From Tubiluchus corallicola (Eukaryota > Priapulida > Priapulimorpha > Priapulimorphida > Tubiluchidae), in assembly GCA_030141605.1 (NCBI GenBank), contig JAQGDQ010000075.1, positions 310,001 through 374,000 on the forward strand: a stretch of 64,000 bases of DNA, read 5' to 3'. The notes under the pieces are model-generated. The model did not search any database. It was not told the DNA's origin and saw only the letters and a program-made list of their open reading frames with translations. Below, in pieces: positions 1 through 12,486 of the stretch (position 1 is the stretch's first letter; every line of letters starts with the position of its first letter). The position numbers were made by a program, and so were the translations under genes.

Positions 1-24
1 TAATGTATAGCTACTAAAATAAGT

Positions 25-115
25 ATAGTGTCCCTACTTCGCCGCGAAAATTCACTTATCGCGGATGGGCCTGGAACGGAACACCCGCGATAAGTGAGGG
101 AACACTGTGCAAACA
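25..115 (-). mobile_element. End of a pogo/Tigger-like DNA transposon
   Basis: Read on the minus strand from about 115, the DNA begins CAGTGTTCCCTCACTTATCG. The segment CACTTATCGCGG near 52-63 recurs inverted as CCGCGATAAGTG near 94-105, so the end folds back on itself. Terminal sequences built on CCGCGATAAGTGA are, to my memory, typical of Tc1/pogo-type elements in many animals. The body of the element would lie left of the window. No transposase is visible here and no target-site duplication can be checked. Confidence 0.5.
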
Positions 116-610
116 AAACAGCAAACAAGAACTAGGAGATCCTTGTTTCACTCCACAGTTGTAACACAAGAGATCATCTCCAATAATGCTACTGAAAAAG
201 TTACTGAGCGACACGACTGCTTTTAGAATTACATTAAATTTCTACGGACAGCACAGAGCAAAAATATTGTAAGTAAGCAACAAAAGTACCTAATTGAAAC
301 TAACTGAAAACAATGCAGCCATTTAAGCACTGTCGAATACTGGATGAAATTAAATGGTATAAGGTTTTGCTTGAAAAACTCAAATAACTCTACCGTGATC
401 CAGGTTCGCCGTGTGAGCCTTTTGAATGCTGACTGAAATTATGCTCGATTATGTATATACACGTAGTTCTTTCATTAACTAGTATACGGTAACTATTTTG
501 TTAATAAGAAACATAACTTACTATCTTATCCAGGAATTCTTAAGAATAGCGTGTCGAATTAATGCCAAACGTCCTGTCTATATTAAATTTGACCAAGAAT
601 TGTCATCAAC

Positions 611-802
611 CTGCATACAGTGTTAAGTGGTTGTTTCGTTCATACATATTCATTAAATCCAGAATAGCGTCATTAACATAATCCGAATCACTCGTCTTTG
701 GTATTCTCGGCATAAAATGAGCTGGATGGTAGAATTGACACAGATAAATAGCCAAAGAAATTAACGCGTTTGTGAGAAGCAAATGAGTTTCTTTAAAGCA
801 TC
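611..802 (-). CDS. Candidate internal exon, unidentified protein
   Basis: A minus-strand open frame of about 64 codons starts after a CAG (acceptor-like) at 805-803 and ends at GCAG|GTTGAT (donor-like). The translation is mixed and protein-like, ending in the motif MYERNNHLTLYA, with a hydrophobic stretch (TNALISLAIYLCQF) in its first third. It would need one base from a preceding exon. No family was recognised and no partner exon was found, so a chance frame is possible. Confidence 0.3.
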
Positions 803-2086
803 CTGCATGAATTATCACACAAGGTGAGTTAAGTCAAAACTGCGATGCGATTAAAAGCAAAAACTATACTCCAGGTCTTGCTACATATTATGATGTTTAG
901 CTCAAATCAGTCGGTCAACTCGAGCTTGCGAAGCTAAACCGTAAAACTGTTATACATTGTGCCGATAATATGTACCTGATGATAGTTACAGTTAAACTTC
1001 AATCATTCAGCGCAAGCAGTATACTCGCCATCATGACAAACACTACTTTCCAGATTTTGCAGTCACAGTTGCTCGCAAAAACTAAGTATCCATTTTCATT
1101 TTGTGATAAATCAGCACGTTGTCTTTTGCCCCAAAACTTGAATCGCGAACTTATAAAGAAAGAAATGGTCTCTCTCTCTCAACTGTACTGTTGTTAATAG
1201 TGAGCCTGCATAAAACGTACGAAACACATTCCAGAACTTCTACAGTGCTCAATGACTGTCTTTGACAAAATACTGTTGAAATTTCATTTTTTGCACTCCC
1301 CGGGCATCTCCACCCTTTGCCACGAGGCACCTGAAAAAGCCAGCAGGTCACCAAAGGAGTTACGTCAAGCGGGTTAACATGCAATTCATAAACTCCAGGA
1401 GCTCGGCTGCGTATCGACCAGTAGTTACAGAGGCTTGCCTAGGTTAGACTTTGAAGCCAAGTTGCTCGCAGCGATCTCAAGCAGATGTGCATGTCAGCTT
1501 CATTCATAGCTTTTTGGCCCGGCAGCAAGCAACTTGTGTTGATAACTCTATGGAGAATTTTACGCTGACTAGTAGGGTAATTATAGTAAATAGTTAACGG
1601 AGTTTGTGGTCTGGTAATCTGAAAATGGCTTCCTGAAAAACACCGACTCTGAAATTGCACATTCGATATTTGGCTGGAGCCTCATTGCTATTTCGCAGCA
1701 TGGAGTGTGTGTTGTAGTGCTGTATACCGCTTGTTTAATTGCTAGTTAAGGCATCTATAATAAATTTGGGCTAGAGAATAAATGTAGATCTAGTAATTGT
1801 CAAGAGAGTAAAATAACGGGTATAATTCTTTACATTCAGGTTACAGTGAAGTTGCTGAATATACTTCAGATTCTTATATTATGGGAAAAAAATGAAATGA
1901 TTTTTTTCCTTTGTCGTCTATTTTTTCGTAGTTTGATTACTATTATGTACTAGCTGAGTCCATCCGCGTTACGGATGTTGTTTTGCATGCCACTTTGATC
2001 ACCGTATCGGATGCCATTATTCTGACAGAGTGGGACGTCGATATTCGAACTTGGAACCACTTAAAATCTCTAAAAACACATTGGAC

Positions 2087-2090
<4 letters not shown>

Positions 2091-2123
<33 letters not shown>
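2091..2123. repeat. (AT)n microsatellite
   Basis: An uninterrupted run of about 16 AT units. Confidence 0.95.
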
Positions 2124-2125
<2 letters not shown>

Positions 2126-2929
2126 GTCCTAAAAGTGTTTTTCTTGACTCCATGTTGGGGGCATGTATACGTATGGATAATATATTTATATATACATAAG
2201 CATTCTCACACAACACATTAACACCAAATTAGAGACTTCATTTACACGATTTTTCATAGCTATCTATTTAGGCACAAGGCGTACAACCAAAAGTATGTTT
2301 CAGTAGTAGTTCTTGTCCACAATCTTAAACGCACCACGTCTACACAAGATTTCTGCTAAAGTAAACAGCGTACTATAAACCGCAGAAAGGTTTCTGTCCC
2401 CTTAGGTGATGATCTTAAGATGGGGTCTAAAAATAAGTGTGCAAATCCGCGTACATCCGTCAAGCTTTCAATCTTTTTGATGTAGAACTGAGAGAAGCTG
2501 TGTCTGTGAAATATAAACACCTCTTGGCGATGTTTTTGGATCATTGGGGGATTTGGTGGGCTGAGTCCCAGCAATTCACAACAAAAAAGTAAAAATAGTC
2601 TAGGCTATGATTTAAAAAAAGCGCCTGGCAAGGAACAGCGGTCGACTGACTCGGACTGACGTTTCTTTTAAAGTGCACACTTATAAATATAAAAGGAAAC
2701 ACAGGCTTAATCACGAGGAAACAGAGTGGGGGAAAGCTAAAACAACCGGAGCTTGTATTTTTCTACTTTTATTGGTAAATTACATTAACAGGTAATACTA
2801 AAAAACCGAATATGACAAAGTCACAAAATGAAGATTCTGCCAATATGTTCTGCAAGTGTAATGTTATGTAATATAATATTGTAAGGTAATGTGATATAGT
2901 GTAATGCGTGTTACATTACATTTTGCTCT

Positions 2930-3148
2930 ATGCAAGTGTAAGCAACAAGAAAACATGATCAAAGCCGATAAGTTAGCTTTTAGTCACATGAACAATAATA
3001 CAATTAAATTTTGGAATAATATTAAACGTCATAACGACTCTAAGTAATGCACATGTGATCGTGCTTTAGTTAAAGAGAAAAACGGTAACCTGACAGACGT
3101 TAATAATTTTCGACTGATTCAACGGTTGCGAGTAAACCTCTGAAACAT

Positions 3149-3226
<78 letters not shown>

Positions 3227-4015
3227 GTTGTTGTTATACGGTACGATAATTATCTGGTAACCACACCTAGCCAGTTTAGTTACAAATTCAAACAGCACTA
3301 AGTGCATTATCACTCTAAAAGAAATTACTAACTAGTAATTACTAAAAAAAATAGCTGTGCTCACATACTCTGTTCATAGATGCGTCCAAAGCTTTCGATA
3401 AACTGAATTACTGTAACTATTTCTAAGGTTGCTAGACACTCACTGTCCACACATTATTGTAAGATTATTGTATATTTTTGGTACGCTGGACAGCATATGT
3501 GCATAAGAATGGAATGAAACTGTAGCTGCTAATTTTGCATTTTCTAATGGGTTGAGACAAGTCATTTTTTGTTTCCAAAATTGTACAATACATGTATGTG
3601 TGATGCGAGTAATATTCTAACGAAATGCCACCTGGGTTGCTTAATTGACAATATTTATGCAAATCACTTGATTCATGCCGACGATACTTGTTTGTGTTAC
3701 TTGTTTAGTCACCTCTACCATCACGGGTTTGCAACGGTTCATTGATAAATACATGAATTGCATGAATAAATTAGAAGTCACTATTAACATGAAGAGAACA
3801 AAACTTTTTTCCTTGAAACCCAACTCGTTGGCTAATGCTCCCTCTGGAAGGGTGTATTTGTCTAATCACTATGTATGTGCTGCTGGTGGAAAGAAATACC
3901 TGGGACATTTACTAATCAGTAATGGCAGAGACTATAAGGACATGGCGCAGCAACCTCGTCTTTTTTGCATCAGAAGCATCAATCTAATTCGCAACTTTTC
4001 CTCCCGTAGATAGGT
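2930..4015 (+). pseudogene. Decayed LINE reverse transcriptase, copy A
   Basis: Frames broken by many stops and shifts still read as a non-LTR reverse transcriptase. A pre-RT stretch at about 2950-3050 contains IKFWNNIKRHNDSK. The RT motif FIDASKAFDKLNY lies at about 3380-3420. The catalytic box reads NHLIHADDT at about 3660-3690, where HADD stands in place of YADD. Near 3890 the palm/thumb pattern KKYLGHLL is preserved. A microsatellite at 3151-3236 interrupts it. The AT-rich stretch at about 4300-4560, ending in CAATAAAAACTTTACTT, is probably its 3' UTR, split off by the nested insertion at 4011-4300. Confidence 0.75.
3151..3236. repeat. (ATT)n then (GTT)n compound microsatellite
   Basis: Ten ATT units are followed directly by about 17 GTT units with one irregular step. 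It lies inside LINE copy A. Confidence 0.95.
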
Positions 4016-4300
4016 AGATAGTTTATTGACATATGGCCAACAGGATCAAAACAATTATAAACATTTCATACAATATATTACATGCACGTTCGGATAAATT
4101 TTGCCACTACATGTTGTAGCTACATTGCCAAATAAAACCCATCTTCATCAGTCAATGCACCTCTTTCCACTGCTCAGCACGGTGGCATAAGTATTACATG
4201 TATAGTCTCAGAAATTTGAAAGTCTCGTATAACAAAAGTATGTGTACGTTATTTAGCCAACATATGATTACTCTGCTGCTTATTCGGCCAGAATAAGAAT
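4011..4300 (-). mobile_element. 3' end of a second LINE, nested in copy A
   Basis: On the minus strand the segment ends with GGCCATATGTCAATAAACTATC followed by CTACCTATCTAC. This is the usual arrangement of a LINE 3' end: an AATAAA-like signal followed by a short tetranucleotide tail. It interrupts the plus-strand LINE remnant at the point where the coding part ends. The inner boundary near 4300 is approximate. Confidence 0.5.
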
Positions 4301-4924
4301 TTTAATTTCCAGCAATGTTCTTATGTGGGTGACATTGTAAATAGTGGTTGTTTGTTTTATTCAAAATTATATAACAAATGGTTAAACCTATTATCTGTAA
4401 GTTTTATGTAAATAGTAATTGTGTTATTGTAATTTTTGTTCATGTAATATTGTTCCGTTTCTGGTATTGTCTTGTATACTAACTGTTATTGTATTGTAGA
4501 TATTATGCTATTTTGTATTATAACTGTTGTTATATGATCAACGGTTGCAATAAAAACTTTACTTATTTAAATAGTAAGATTCTGGATATATTGCATAATC
4601 TTAATTATATACTAAAAACTAGTTTTTGTTTAATTAAATAATTCCGAAGTGATTTTTCCAACACCACGGTCAATATAATAACAAAGTGTCTATGTCTCTA
4701 ATAATTTAAAATTCATATCTCATTACGACATTTTCCGGTATTTTAACTTCTTTTCTACTTTTTAACTGCTTGACTGAAAATTAGTTTTTTATCAAATTAA
4801 TTCAATAATAAATTAATTTAGATATTAAACTGTGATCAACCCGAATTAAACGGTTAATGTATAAACAACAATCAACTTAACGGCTAATTAAATAATGAAG
4901 GACGAATGCTCTGAATAATTAATG

Positions 4925-5015
4925 AGAATACTAGGACTTGAACATGGAATCTTGCAATTTCGAGTCGCACGCTCTAAAATTTAAGTTGTGAGGTGTTCTG
5001 CTATGAGATTTCAAC
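4925..5015 (-). tRNA. tRNA-like segment, probably SINE- or pseudo-tRNA-derived
   Basis: On the minus strand a B-box-like GTTCAAGTCC follows an anticodon-arm-like GACTCGAAATT (CGA at the anticodon position, as in serine tRNA). The A-box region is poorly matched and the acceptor stem does not pair, so this is not a working tRNA gene as I read it. Confidence 0.3.
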
Positions 5016-5032
5016 CTACTTTTGGTAAGACA

Positions 5033-5105
5033 GGTCGATAGCTCAAACAGTAGTATGTGCATTTGACCTGTAATGGTAAGGTTCTAGGTTCAAGTCCAGG
5101 TTTAC
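5033..5105 (+). tRNA. tRNA-like segment with A and B boxes, probable pseudogene
   Basis: TAGCTCAAACAGTAG at about 5038-5052 resembles a pol III A box, and GGTTCAAGTCC at 5088-5098 matches the B-box consensus exactly. Spacing is right for a tRNA. The acceptor arm (GGTCGAT against GGTTTAC) does not pair and the anticodon arm is weak, so a SINE head or decayed tRNA is likelier than a functional gene. Confidence 0.4.
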
Positions 5106-6029
5106 AATTTTTCAGTGTCCAACTCCTTTTTCAATTAATTAGTCGTTAAATGCTGCTTAAGCACCCGAGTTTAAAAATTAATGCAAATCAATTTGAAAAT
5201 TATCAAGTTAACTGAAAACGCGGCAAAATATGAAAGAGTTAATCTTGGCCTTTATGCGGGAATTAACCTGGGGAATCACGACAAATTATCGTAAAATTTT
5301 CCCGGTTTCCTTCACATGCAAATTGACTGCATTTAATTCACTGCGATTTTATTTGGTCGCAAAACTGCGCTAATCTTCTGATATCATAAAACGAATTGTG
5401 TCCAAAAGCTTTGCTCAACTGATTGGGATCTACAATGCAGTTTGTAGTTGAATTTTATTAAAGGAATTTCTATAGTATAAAATAGGACTGAGAGCAAAGA
5501 TGGCTGAATATTTTAAAGTGAACTTTTGAACCAGATTACTGTGAAATTTTTATAATCCGCTGTTCTGACCCTAGGCAACGAGCCAATGACAAAACAATGG
5601 TTAACAGACAGATTAAACAATAAACAAATTTAGTGGGACGCGTAGTAAATACAATTTGTAGCATGGCGTATTGTTCCTATATTCACAGAAGGTCCTTCGA
5701 AAATTCTGAAGACGGCGAAGAAATTCGCAAATGCATTAAAAGGAGCGGGAGCTGAAAACGCGTGAACTCAGCACTGGGTATAACATTAACTCCAACTTTC
5801 ACGTTACGTTCTCGTTACACAAATTACTATTTTTTTTCTTAAAGTTATACCATTTAACAACTCTTCTCGAGGGAGAGGCTCAAAATTCGTAAACCACTAA
5901 CTCCGTCCGATAACACCAGACGCAGCCAGTATTAATGCAAACTACTTTAACGGTAGCTTTATAAACATACCTTCTTCTTTACAAGGCACCATTGTAAAAA
6001 ATTACACCAAACTTCATACACCGCAATTC

Positions 6030-6109
6030 CTCCAAGCTTTATGGTGATTTCTTCTTGCTTTTGACACTGGCTGCTTTTCGATTTTGTTAAGATAGTAAAC
6101 TTTATCGTC
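6030..6109 (-). CDS. Candidate exon or 3'-terminal coding segment
   Basis: After a good acceptor (TTGTTCTTCAG, minus strand) a frame reads LDDKVYYLNKIEKQPVSKA and continues for about 33 codons to a stop. It needs two bases from a preceding exon. The composition is protein-like. It lies downstream, in the same orientation, of the RhoGEF gene whose 3' end is missing, but nothing proves they belong together. Confidence 0.25.
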
Positions 6110-8707
6110 CAACCTGAAGAACAAAGCTAGTGACTGCGTTTTTGAAATGTCCATTTTTGTGACAGCTATTCTATGCAGTTGAAGCAACTACATGAAGTGC
6201 AAAATCAATTTACTATGCCAAGTTAAAATTTTCTAGCTGAACCTGGCAGTACATTGAGCACTTTTTGTTTGTAACTATGGACTGATTATATTCCAAAAAT
6301 TTATGAAATATTATGAAATGTCTAAAACACGTGCCCAAGCAATATAGACGATCCAGTTGCAATAAAAACGGATCGACCCACCCGGAGTAAACCATATCGA
6401 CGCGAATACCTTAACGTCGCTTTAAAGACAACAACGCCCATAACTGCGTCAACCATAATTTTTAAGTGATGTAATTGCAATTTATAAATTGTATTAATCA
6501 CAATAATTTATAATTATGACATGGTTTACAGTCGTGAGCGAATCCAAATTTGCCCTGCTTTCTGTGACTTTATAAGGATGTGGTCTCAAAAGCAAACATT
6601 TCTAGGACCATTCGCCGATTTGTCTTTATTTTAGAACTGGGTTAAAATTTCGGAGTAAGAGTACACGTGGCCAACATCAGAAGCACCAAATAATCAAACA
6701 TTTTGCAATGTCGGCGAGGACCAGACACAAAATGAGCAACCATAGCCAGGGTATAGTTGGATAAACTTCGCAGCATAATCTTTTACTAAATACAGAAGTT
6801 TATACCAAGCTCTTTAGTAGATACTACGAAAATCGTAGCAAAAGCTTATACTAAATTTTTTTCATACGGACCAATTACCTGGTGCTTTACTTGCTCTAGT
6901 ACAAACTAATACAGCTGATTTCACTTACTGTTCTCATGGCAGTCCCACTGCTTGATGTTTGTGAGAAGTATCGGCTCATGTATTATGGTAATGCGCCCAT
7001 CAATGCTCGTAAACAGCATCATATTGTTTAAAAGTATCGCCCAGCACTTTAAAAATTCAAAATAAAAATAGTATTAACGGTAACGGTAACAGCAACTGTG
7101 ACGATAAATAAAATCAGTGATGTGTATTGTAACGAGAATAGTACCAATACCAGAACCAGGAAAAACAAACTTATATAGGGATAGTTAGTGCAGATGCCTG
7201 TAGAATGAGAGTGAATCCAGCTACCGGATATCATGTTTGTGGATAGAATGCGAACTATTTGCATCAGATTTAACTTTGCCGCAGAAAAATACACCAACCA
7301 CATAGACTTCCGGTTATTAGAATTACTGCACATTCTGTAACTTCAGAAATTAAATGCACGTATGAGGAATCTACGAATTTTAACAGAAAAGAATTGATGT
7401 TTGAACAAGTGAACTTTCTTTGGAGTCTAATTAATCAAAATGCAAAGAAAACATTTCTACAGATATCTTTTTTCGTTCAAAAACAAACAGTCAGAATTAA
7501 ACAACATAAGCCGGACAGAAGAGTGTTTTGTTACGTTTAATGTGATAAAATTTAATAACCAAATATAATAGTCATAAATCATACAAGTGACATTCATATC
7601 ATCGTATGCACGAATGATTGATCAGGCTTAGCAACTAAGAAGGAGGCAAGTGAAAAACGTTCAGTCACTTTTTTTCTAATAATAACTGAGTGTTGCAAAG
7701 TCATGGCTAGAGTGATACAAGAAACCACAGACTGTCTTTTTACCAAACTCTTACTGCATCGCTAGGTCTAACTAGACAAAGAAAAGAACCCGCACCATTT
7801 CTTACACTCTGAAAACTGATAAAAACAGATTTCTGGCCTTGACTTCCAGGATAATGCTTAATTGTCAGCACAAGGATGTAAAACTAAAAAGTTGTTAGTA
7901 CCACTGTTGGTTGAAAAACAGCTGCCTAAAATGCATAAAGGCTATGGTTAGCCATTTTCAGCTTTTGAAATGTGAGAAGTATCTGGCTCAATCTCGATAA
8001 TTCTCCTCTAAGATGAGACACTGGGTGCGACAGAGGCATGTTTGGATGCGAATACAAAGCGAATGAAACCGCCGAGAGCAGTTGGGCAACTCGGTGCGGT
8101 TACGTATCCATTCACTGATCAGCGTCAGCGTTGCTTATCTTTGGGAGCTAAAACACAACGTGATCAATGGGCTATTCTTTGTCAAGAAATGTAATCGTAA
8201 CAACTGAGAATGCTGAAAAAACAGAGCTGCACTAAGATAAGAAATTTAGGTTCTGCCTAACGCATTAATTTTCTCTTATTAAATTTAAGTAATGCTGCCT
8301 AGAGAATTACTACTGTACGCAATCTGCGTAGCAGTAAAACCCACTAAATGTCTATTCTTTAAAATCACACTTTAAGGGTTTTTATCTAAATGCAGCTTTG
8401 TCTCTTCAGCGTTCTCCATTGTTGTGATTGCATGTTTTTGATGAGGCTGAGGGATTAAAACATTGAATAAAAAACATTTGCTACATACTGCAACAAACTT
8501 CGTTAACTATATTATTTATGAGTAGAAAAAGAAGTAAAATAGTTAAAAATTTTCTCGCGTGTTACTATTACTATAGGCGAATTATTTTAGTCTAGTTGAC
8601 TGTTTCAGTCTGGAAACATAATGTTTGCACTGAAGCAATTATTGGGTACAAAATACCTAGACAATAAAAAATATCTCAATCCGATTGTCCATCTATCTTT
8701 GCTCTTA

Positions 8708-8988
8708 AATTTCTTCACGCGATCGTAAATTGTGTGTTTTATTAGAGCACAGCAGACACTTGGAGGTTGCAGCTATAAAATCCAATAAATCAGCTTTCCA
8801 TTTCGAGCTGAGATGCACGGAAAATGTCGTTTTTATTGACAATGTTGCAAATATTCCCATGTCGGGTTTGATTTTCAGACATTCAAACATCAGTTTTTCT
8901 TCATTATAAAAAGTCAGCATCTTAGATGTCGCATGCAGTAGTGTGAGAAGGTGCTCAAAGAGTTCCATGAGCATAGCAAGCGCTGAAA
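8708..8988 (-). CDS. Candidate terminal exon, unidentified
   Basis: A strong acceptor (TTATTTCTTTCAG, minus strand) opens a frame of 93 codons ending in TAA. The translation begins LAMLMELFEHLLTLLHA and ends NLRSREEI, with a segment SSKWKADLLDFIAATSK that could be an amphipathic helix such as closes a PH domain. It requires one base from an upstream exon. It could be the last exon of the RhoGEF gene, separated from it by the LINE at 11-16.5 kb, or an unrelated or chance frame. Confidence 0.3.
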
Positions 8989-10272
8989 GAAATAAGTCCA
9001 ATATTCAAGTAAACGGTTTTAATGAAATTAAGTATTTTGAGTAGTAGTTGTCTGTATGAAATCATAGCAAAAGAGTTAACCAGGGTAGAAATTATGAAAA
9101 TGCAACATAGATGTATGCGATTTAATAATTTCCACGGAATCACAGTGGGCTTGTAAATTGAATAAGAACGCCTTGTTTCGGTTCTATGTGACTATATAAA
9201 TTATTCATCGTGATCATTCGACACAAAATCTTTGTGGCTAAGGACCTGGCAACAGAACGTTTAAACAGAAGGCACCACTGCAACTTAGGCGATGTATACC
9301 ACCAAGTAATTGCTATCGGAAGGCCAAGAAAAATAGTCAAGACGTCATGGCGTGTTCTTAGCAATCAAAGTTATGCAACGCCGAGGATAGTCAGCGAACG
9401 GATGTGTTCAACAGTCGTTCTAGGCAGTTTCATTCACCTGTCTATCCTCATTCATTCTGGCTATTTATCTTGTTCAGGGAGGATGAATTGACACGCGACA
9501 GTAATTGAGACATCTCATCTTAGTGGATTAAACTTAATAGTGAGGTAAGAGATTCCGGTCCCACCACAGTCATCCATATTTGATAGCCCTGTCGTTAATT
9601 CTAGCTTGATTCTAGCTTGCAGAATGCCGACTTAGACACGCACACAAGCAGACCTTTTGTGTGATGTCTTTTCCATTACGAAAATTGTATTTGCCCAACA
9701 ATTAACATGGCTGAAAAAATTAGGGCTCCACTATAAGTCAATCGATGACTGTAACAGAAACGAATAATATATGTTTGATTGCTGTCTTGCAGAAAAAGAA
9801 CTGCGACAGGAACAACAGTGTAGGGCCCAAAATATCGGCTTTCAATACTCCCGGGTTTTGTAAAAAGAAAGAAAGCTAATTGCGAATATTGTCATTAAAT
9901 GTGAAAATATTTTGGTACAGAGGCGAAACAATATAACACATGCAATAATAAGCTAATAAAACAAATTAATTAATCAAATAATTAATTAAAACCTTGGTGT
10001 CACTAGCTATCGCCTATCGTAAATCTGCCTATCTACATTGAGTATTGGCAATTCAGAATTGTGTAAATAAAAAAATAGCTACACAAGAGCAGACGAATGT
10101 AATTTCCCAGGACTGCTTCTCAGTGGAATTCTTTCTAAACTACTTTGTACTATCAGTTTTCTAACGTTAGAGAATTTATTTAATTTATTGTTTAAGCATT
10201 AGTATTTACATATCTTCTGATAATCTTCATATAATCTACACTTTCGTAAACTGTGTATAGTTCTGATTCTAT

Positions 10273-10390
10273 ACGTCGCTGGCTCCGAGTTACTAATTCG
10301 CTTCCCCGAGTTACTAAATCGTTCCCCCGAGTTACTAAGTCCGTCCCTGAGTTACCAATTCGTTACCTTGAGTTACTAAGTCATTCCGAC
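10273..10390. repeat. 20-bp minisatellite, about 5-6 units
   Basis: Diverged tandem copies of a unit close to CCGAGTTACTAATTCGTTCC follow each other. The plus frame through it reads as repeated RVTKS/RVTNS-like peptides, which is a consequence of the repeat and not evidence of a gene. Confidence 0.85.
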
Positions 10391-11235
10391 GTGTTAGTGA
10401 TTAATGTTGCCTATGCCATGTTAATTCCTGGAAATGCTTGAACTTAAATTAATTTGTTCCATTTAAGTATATAAGTAGCTTCTTATGTGGGCAAGCGTTA
10501 TTTTCGCCGAACGCTTGCTCTCCCATTGATATAGATAAAAAGGAATAATATATAATTTTGATAGCAAATAATTTAATATTTATTCAGCCTGTCTAGATTT
10601 CCATGCATTTTATGGAGTTGCCAAAAACAAACCAGGTAAAGTGTCTAAAGTACTTCCTTCTACACTTTTCCTAGGCATGTTTGTCTAAGCAAAGTGTGTA
10701 ATTCTTAGAATCTGAATATACTCACCTAGAAATTTTATAGAATGTTGAATAAATTTTAGTTAATTTAAAAATAAAACAAATATTCAATTGTTCTGATATA
10801 TTTTTTCTGGACATTTTATATAATACCATATATTTTATTTTAGGGAATGTATGAATTTGAATTAGATCGGTTAGTTGGTTAGTTTGTTAGTTGGATAGGT
10901 AGGCAGGCTGTGCGCCAGTGCGTGTATAGTGACAATTTGTGCTCACTTAATTATGCCAAATTTTACCACAATAGGACAGTGTTAATGTACGAATCTTATA
11001 TATTTTTGATCATGAACAACCAGAAAATAAAAAAAAAAGTGGTTCAAGAACTGGATATCAAAGAGCTTTGGTGATATCGAGGTAAATTAGTCGATTTTTA
11101 TTTATATATCAACTAACAAGGACTAAAACTGAGCTGGAGAGCCAGTTTGAACCCTACAGCTAAACGGCCATTAAGGCCTAATTACTCCATTGTTGGATAT
11201 CCAGTCTAAGTATTGAACAAGTCCTGCAGGCCATT

Positions 11236-12486
11236 ATGAGCTTTATGTGGGAAGACAGACAGTTGAATAGCCAACAAGTAAACAGGAAAAGCTGCGAGCT
11301 GCGTAGAAAAATAGACACGTATATTAAATTAAGGAACATAGTTGCAGTCACGTGCGACAAATGTTATATTAAACACTTGGCGCAACACGCGTCAAATTTA
11401 GACCTTCAGAATATTTCGACTAGAGACGATGGCGCGACATACGCAAATGAGCATACAAATGAGGATGACCAGAACTTCTAACATTTTTCATTAGACATAG
11501 AACAAGACACTAATTCGCTGACGGAGCTAAAAGCTGAAGCCATACAGCTAATACACAAGGAAAATACGGTTGGACGACTTTTAAGTGCAGTAAACCTGTT
11601 ACGTGGAGAAACAAATTGTATTACTGCCACCAAGACCATAACGAATATGACAGAGATGCTGCAAAAAATTGACCGAAAAGTAACAGACTTAGCTAAGAAC
11701 ACAAATGGATGTAATATGTCATATAGCGAAATTGTGAAATCTACTTTCTCTTAAAGTATAGGTTTTTCCAAATCTATGCAACTTAAACGTGCAAGTCTTT
11801 ATGCAAGTTCAATATGACCCAGAACGAATAGTTATCATTGACAATGTCAAAGACAAGTCTTTAGGAAACACTAGTACACTAGTAACTATTATCCCAGAAC
11901 CAAATTCAACGTGGCATTCAAAACGGCTAAAGGGAAAATTCAATTACAATTAAGGAACAAAGCATCAGCTGGCAAGTTAATAGCAAACTGGAAGCCAAAT
12001 TATTTAGTAACAAACACCAAAGCCCGGTAACCTAATACTCAGCATGTTGGTCTTCTAAGAGATTGCGATGTGACACTGACTGATGAAGAAGTTCTTAGCG
12101 ATATAGTAAGATATTATGATGGTGTGAAATTTGAACGCTTCAAGCGTAAAGATGGCTACATATATCCATTAGGAAAATTAATATTTCGTTCTAGAGATGA
12201 ATTGGAATAGGCTATAGACCAAGGTATTCCTATAAGTCAAATGATGTGTAATGTGGAGGAGTTTATAATGAAGAATAAACCAACTCGCTGCTACAAGTGC
12301 CAAGCTTTTAACCATGTTGCAAAGTGGTGCAACAAAAATACCAAATATGGGAAATGTGCGGGTGATCACGAAACAAAGTCGTGTGGCGTAACTGCATGTA
12401 AATGTGCAAATTGTGAGGAAGATGATGCCGCTTGGGACAGAAACTGCCGCGAATACACAGCAGCAGAAAGTCGCCTAAACACTTAA
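11236..12486 (+). pseudogene. LINE E ORF1, zinc-knuckle protein, broken
   Basis: The chaperone-like first protein of the LINE. An N-terminal part (11,236-11,481) has VTCDKCYIKHL. A second frame (about 11,500-11,755) gives a charged helical stretch, QKIDRKVTDLAKN, ending in stop. The third part (about 12,040-12,486) contains an RRM-like end (YPLGKLIFRSRDELE, then an in-frame TAG at 12,208) and three knuckle modules. The first, CYKCQAFNHVAKWC, is an intact CX2CX4HX4C. The second has Tyr at its first Cys position. The third, CANCEEDDAAWDRNC, lacks the usual His. At least two frame changes and one stop separate the parts. Confidence 0.8.

Larger units (their letters stand above)
116..2929. other. 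Gene-poor stretch, no assignable gene
   Basis: No recognisable protein or RNA gene apart from the exon-like minus frame at 611-802 and an AT microsatellite at 2091-2123. A minus-strand frame at 2356-2574 looks slightly protein-like but has no splice context or known motif. Confidence 0.5.
4570..11110. other. Gene-poor stretch with few exon-like frames
   Basis: Mostly AT-rich DNA without a recognisable gene. Contents worth listing are the tRNA-like segments near 5 kb, the exon-like minus frames at 6030-6109 and 8708-8988, and the minisatellite at 10,273-10,390. A minus frame at about 9140-9364 contains LRTRHDVLTIFLGL, faintly like a membrane receptor segment, but it could not be extended. Confidence 0.5.

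Noticed and set aside
9140-9491. Possible seven-helix receptor fragment on the minus strand (LRTRHDVLTIFLGLPIAI)
   Set aside because: Only one helix-like segment, no conserved receptor motifs around it, stops on both sides.
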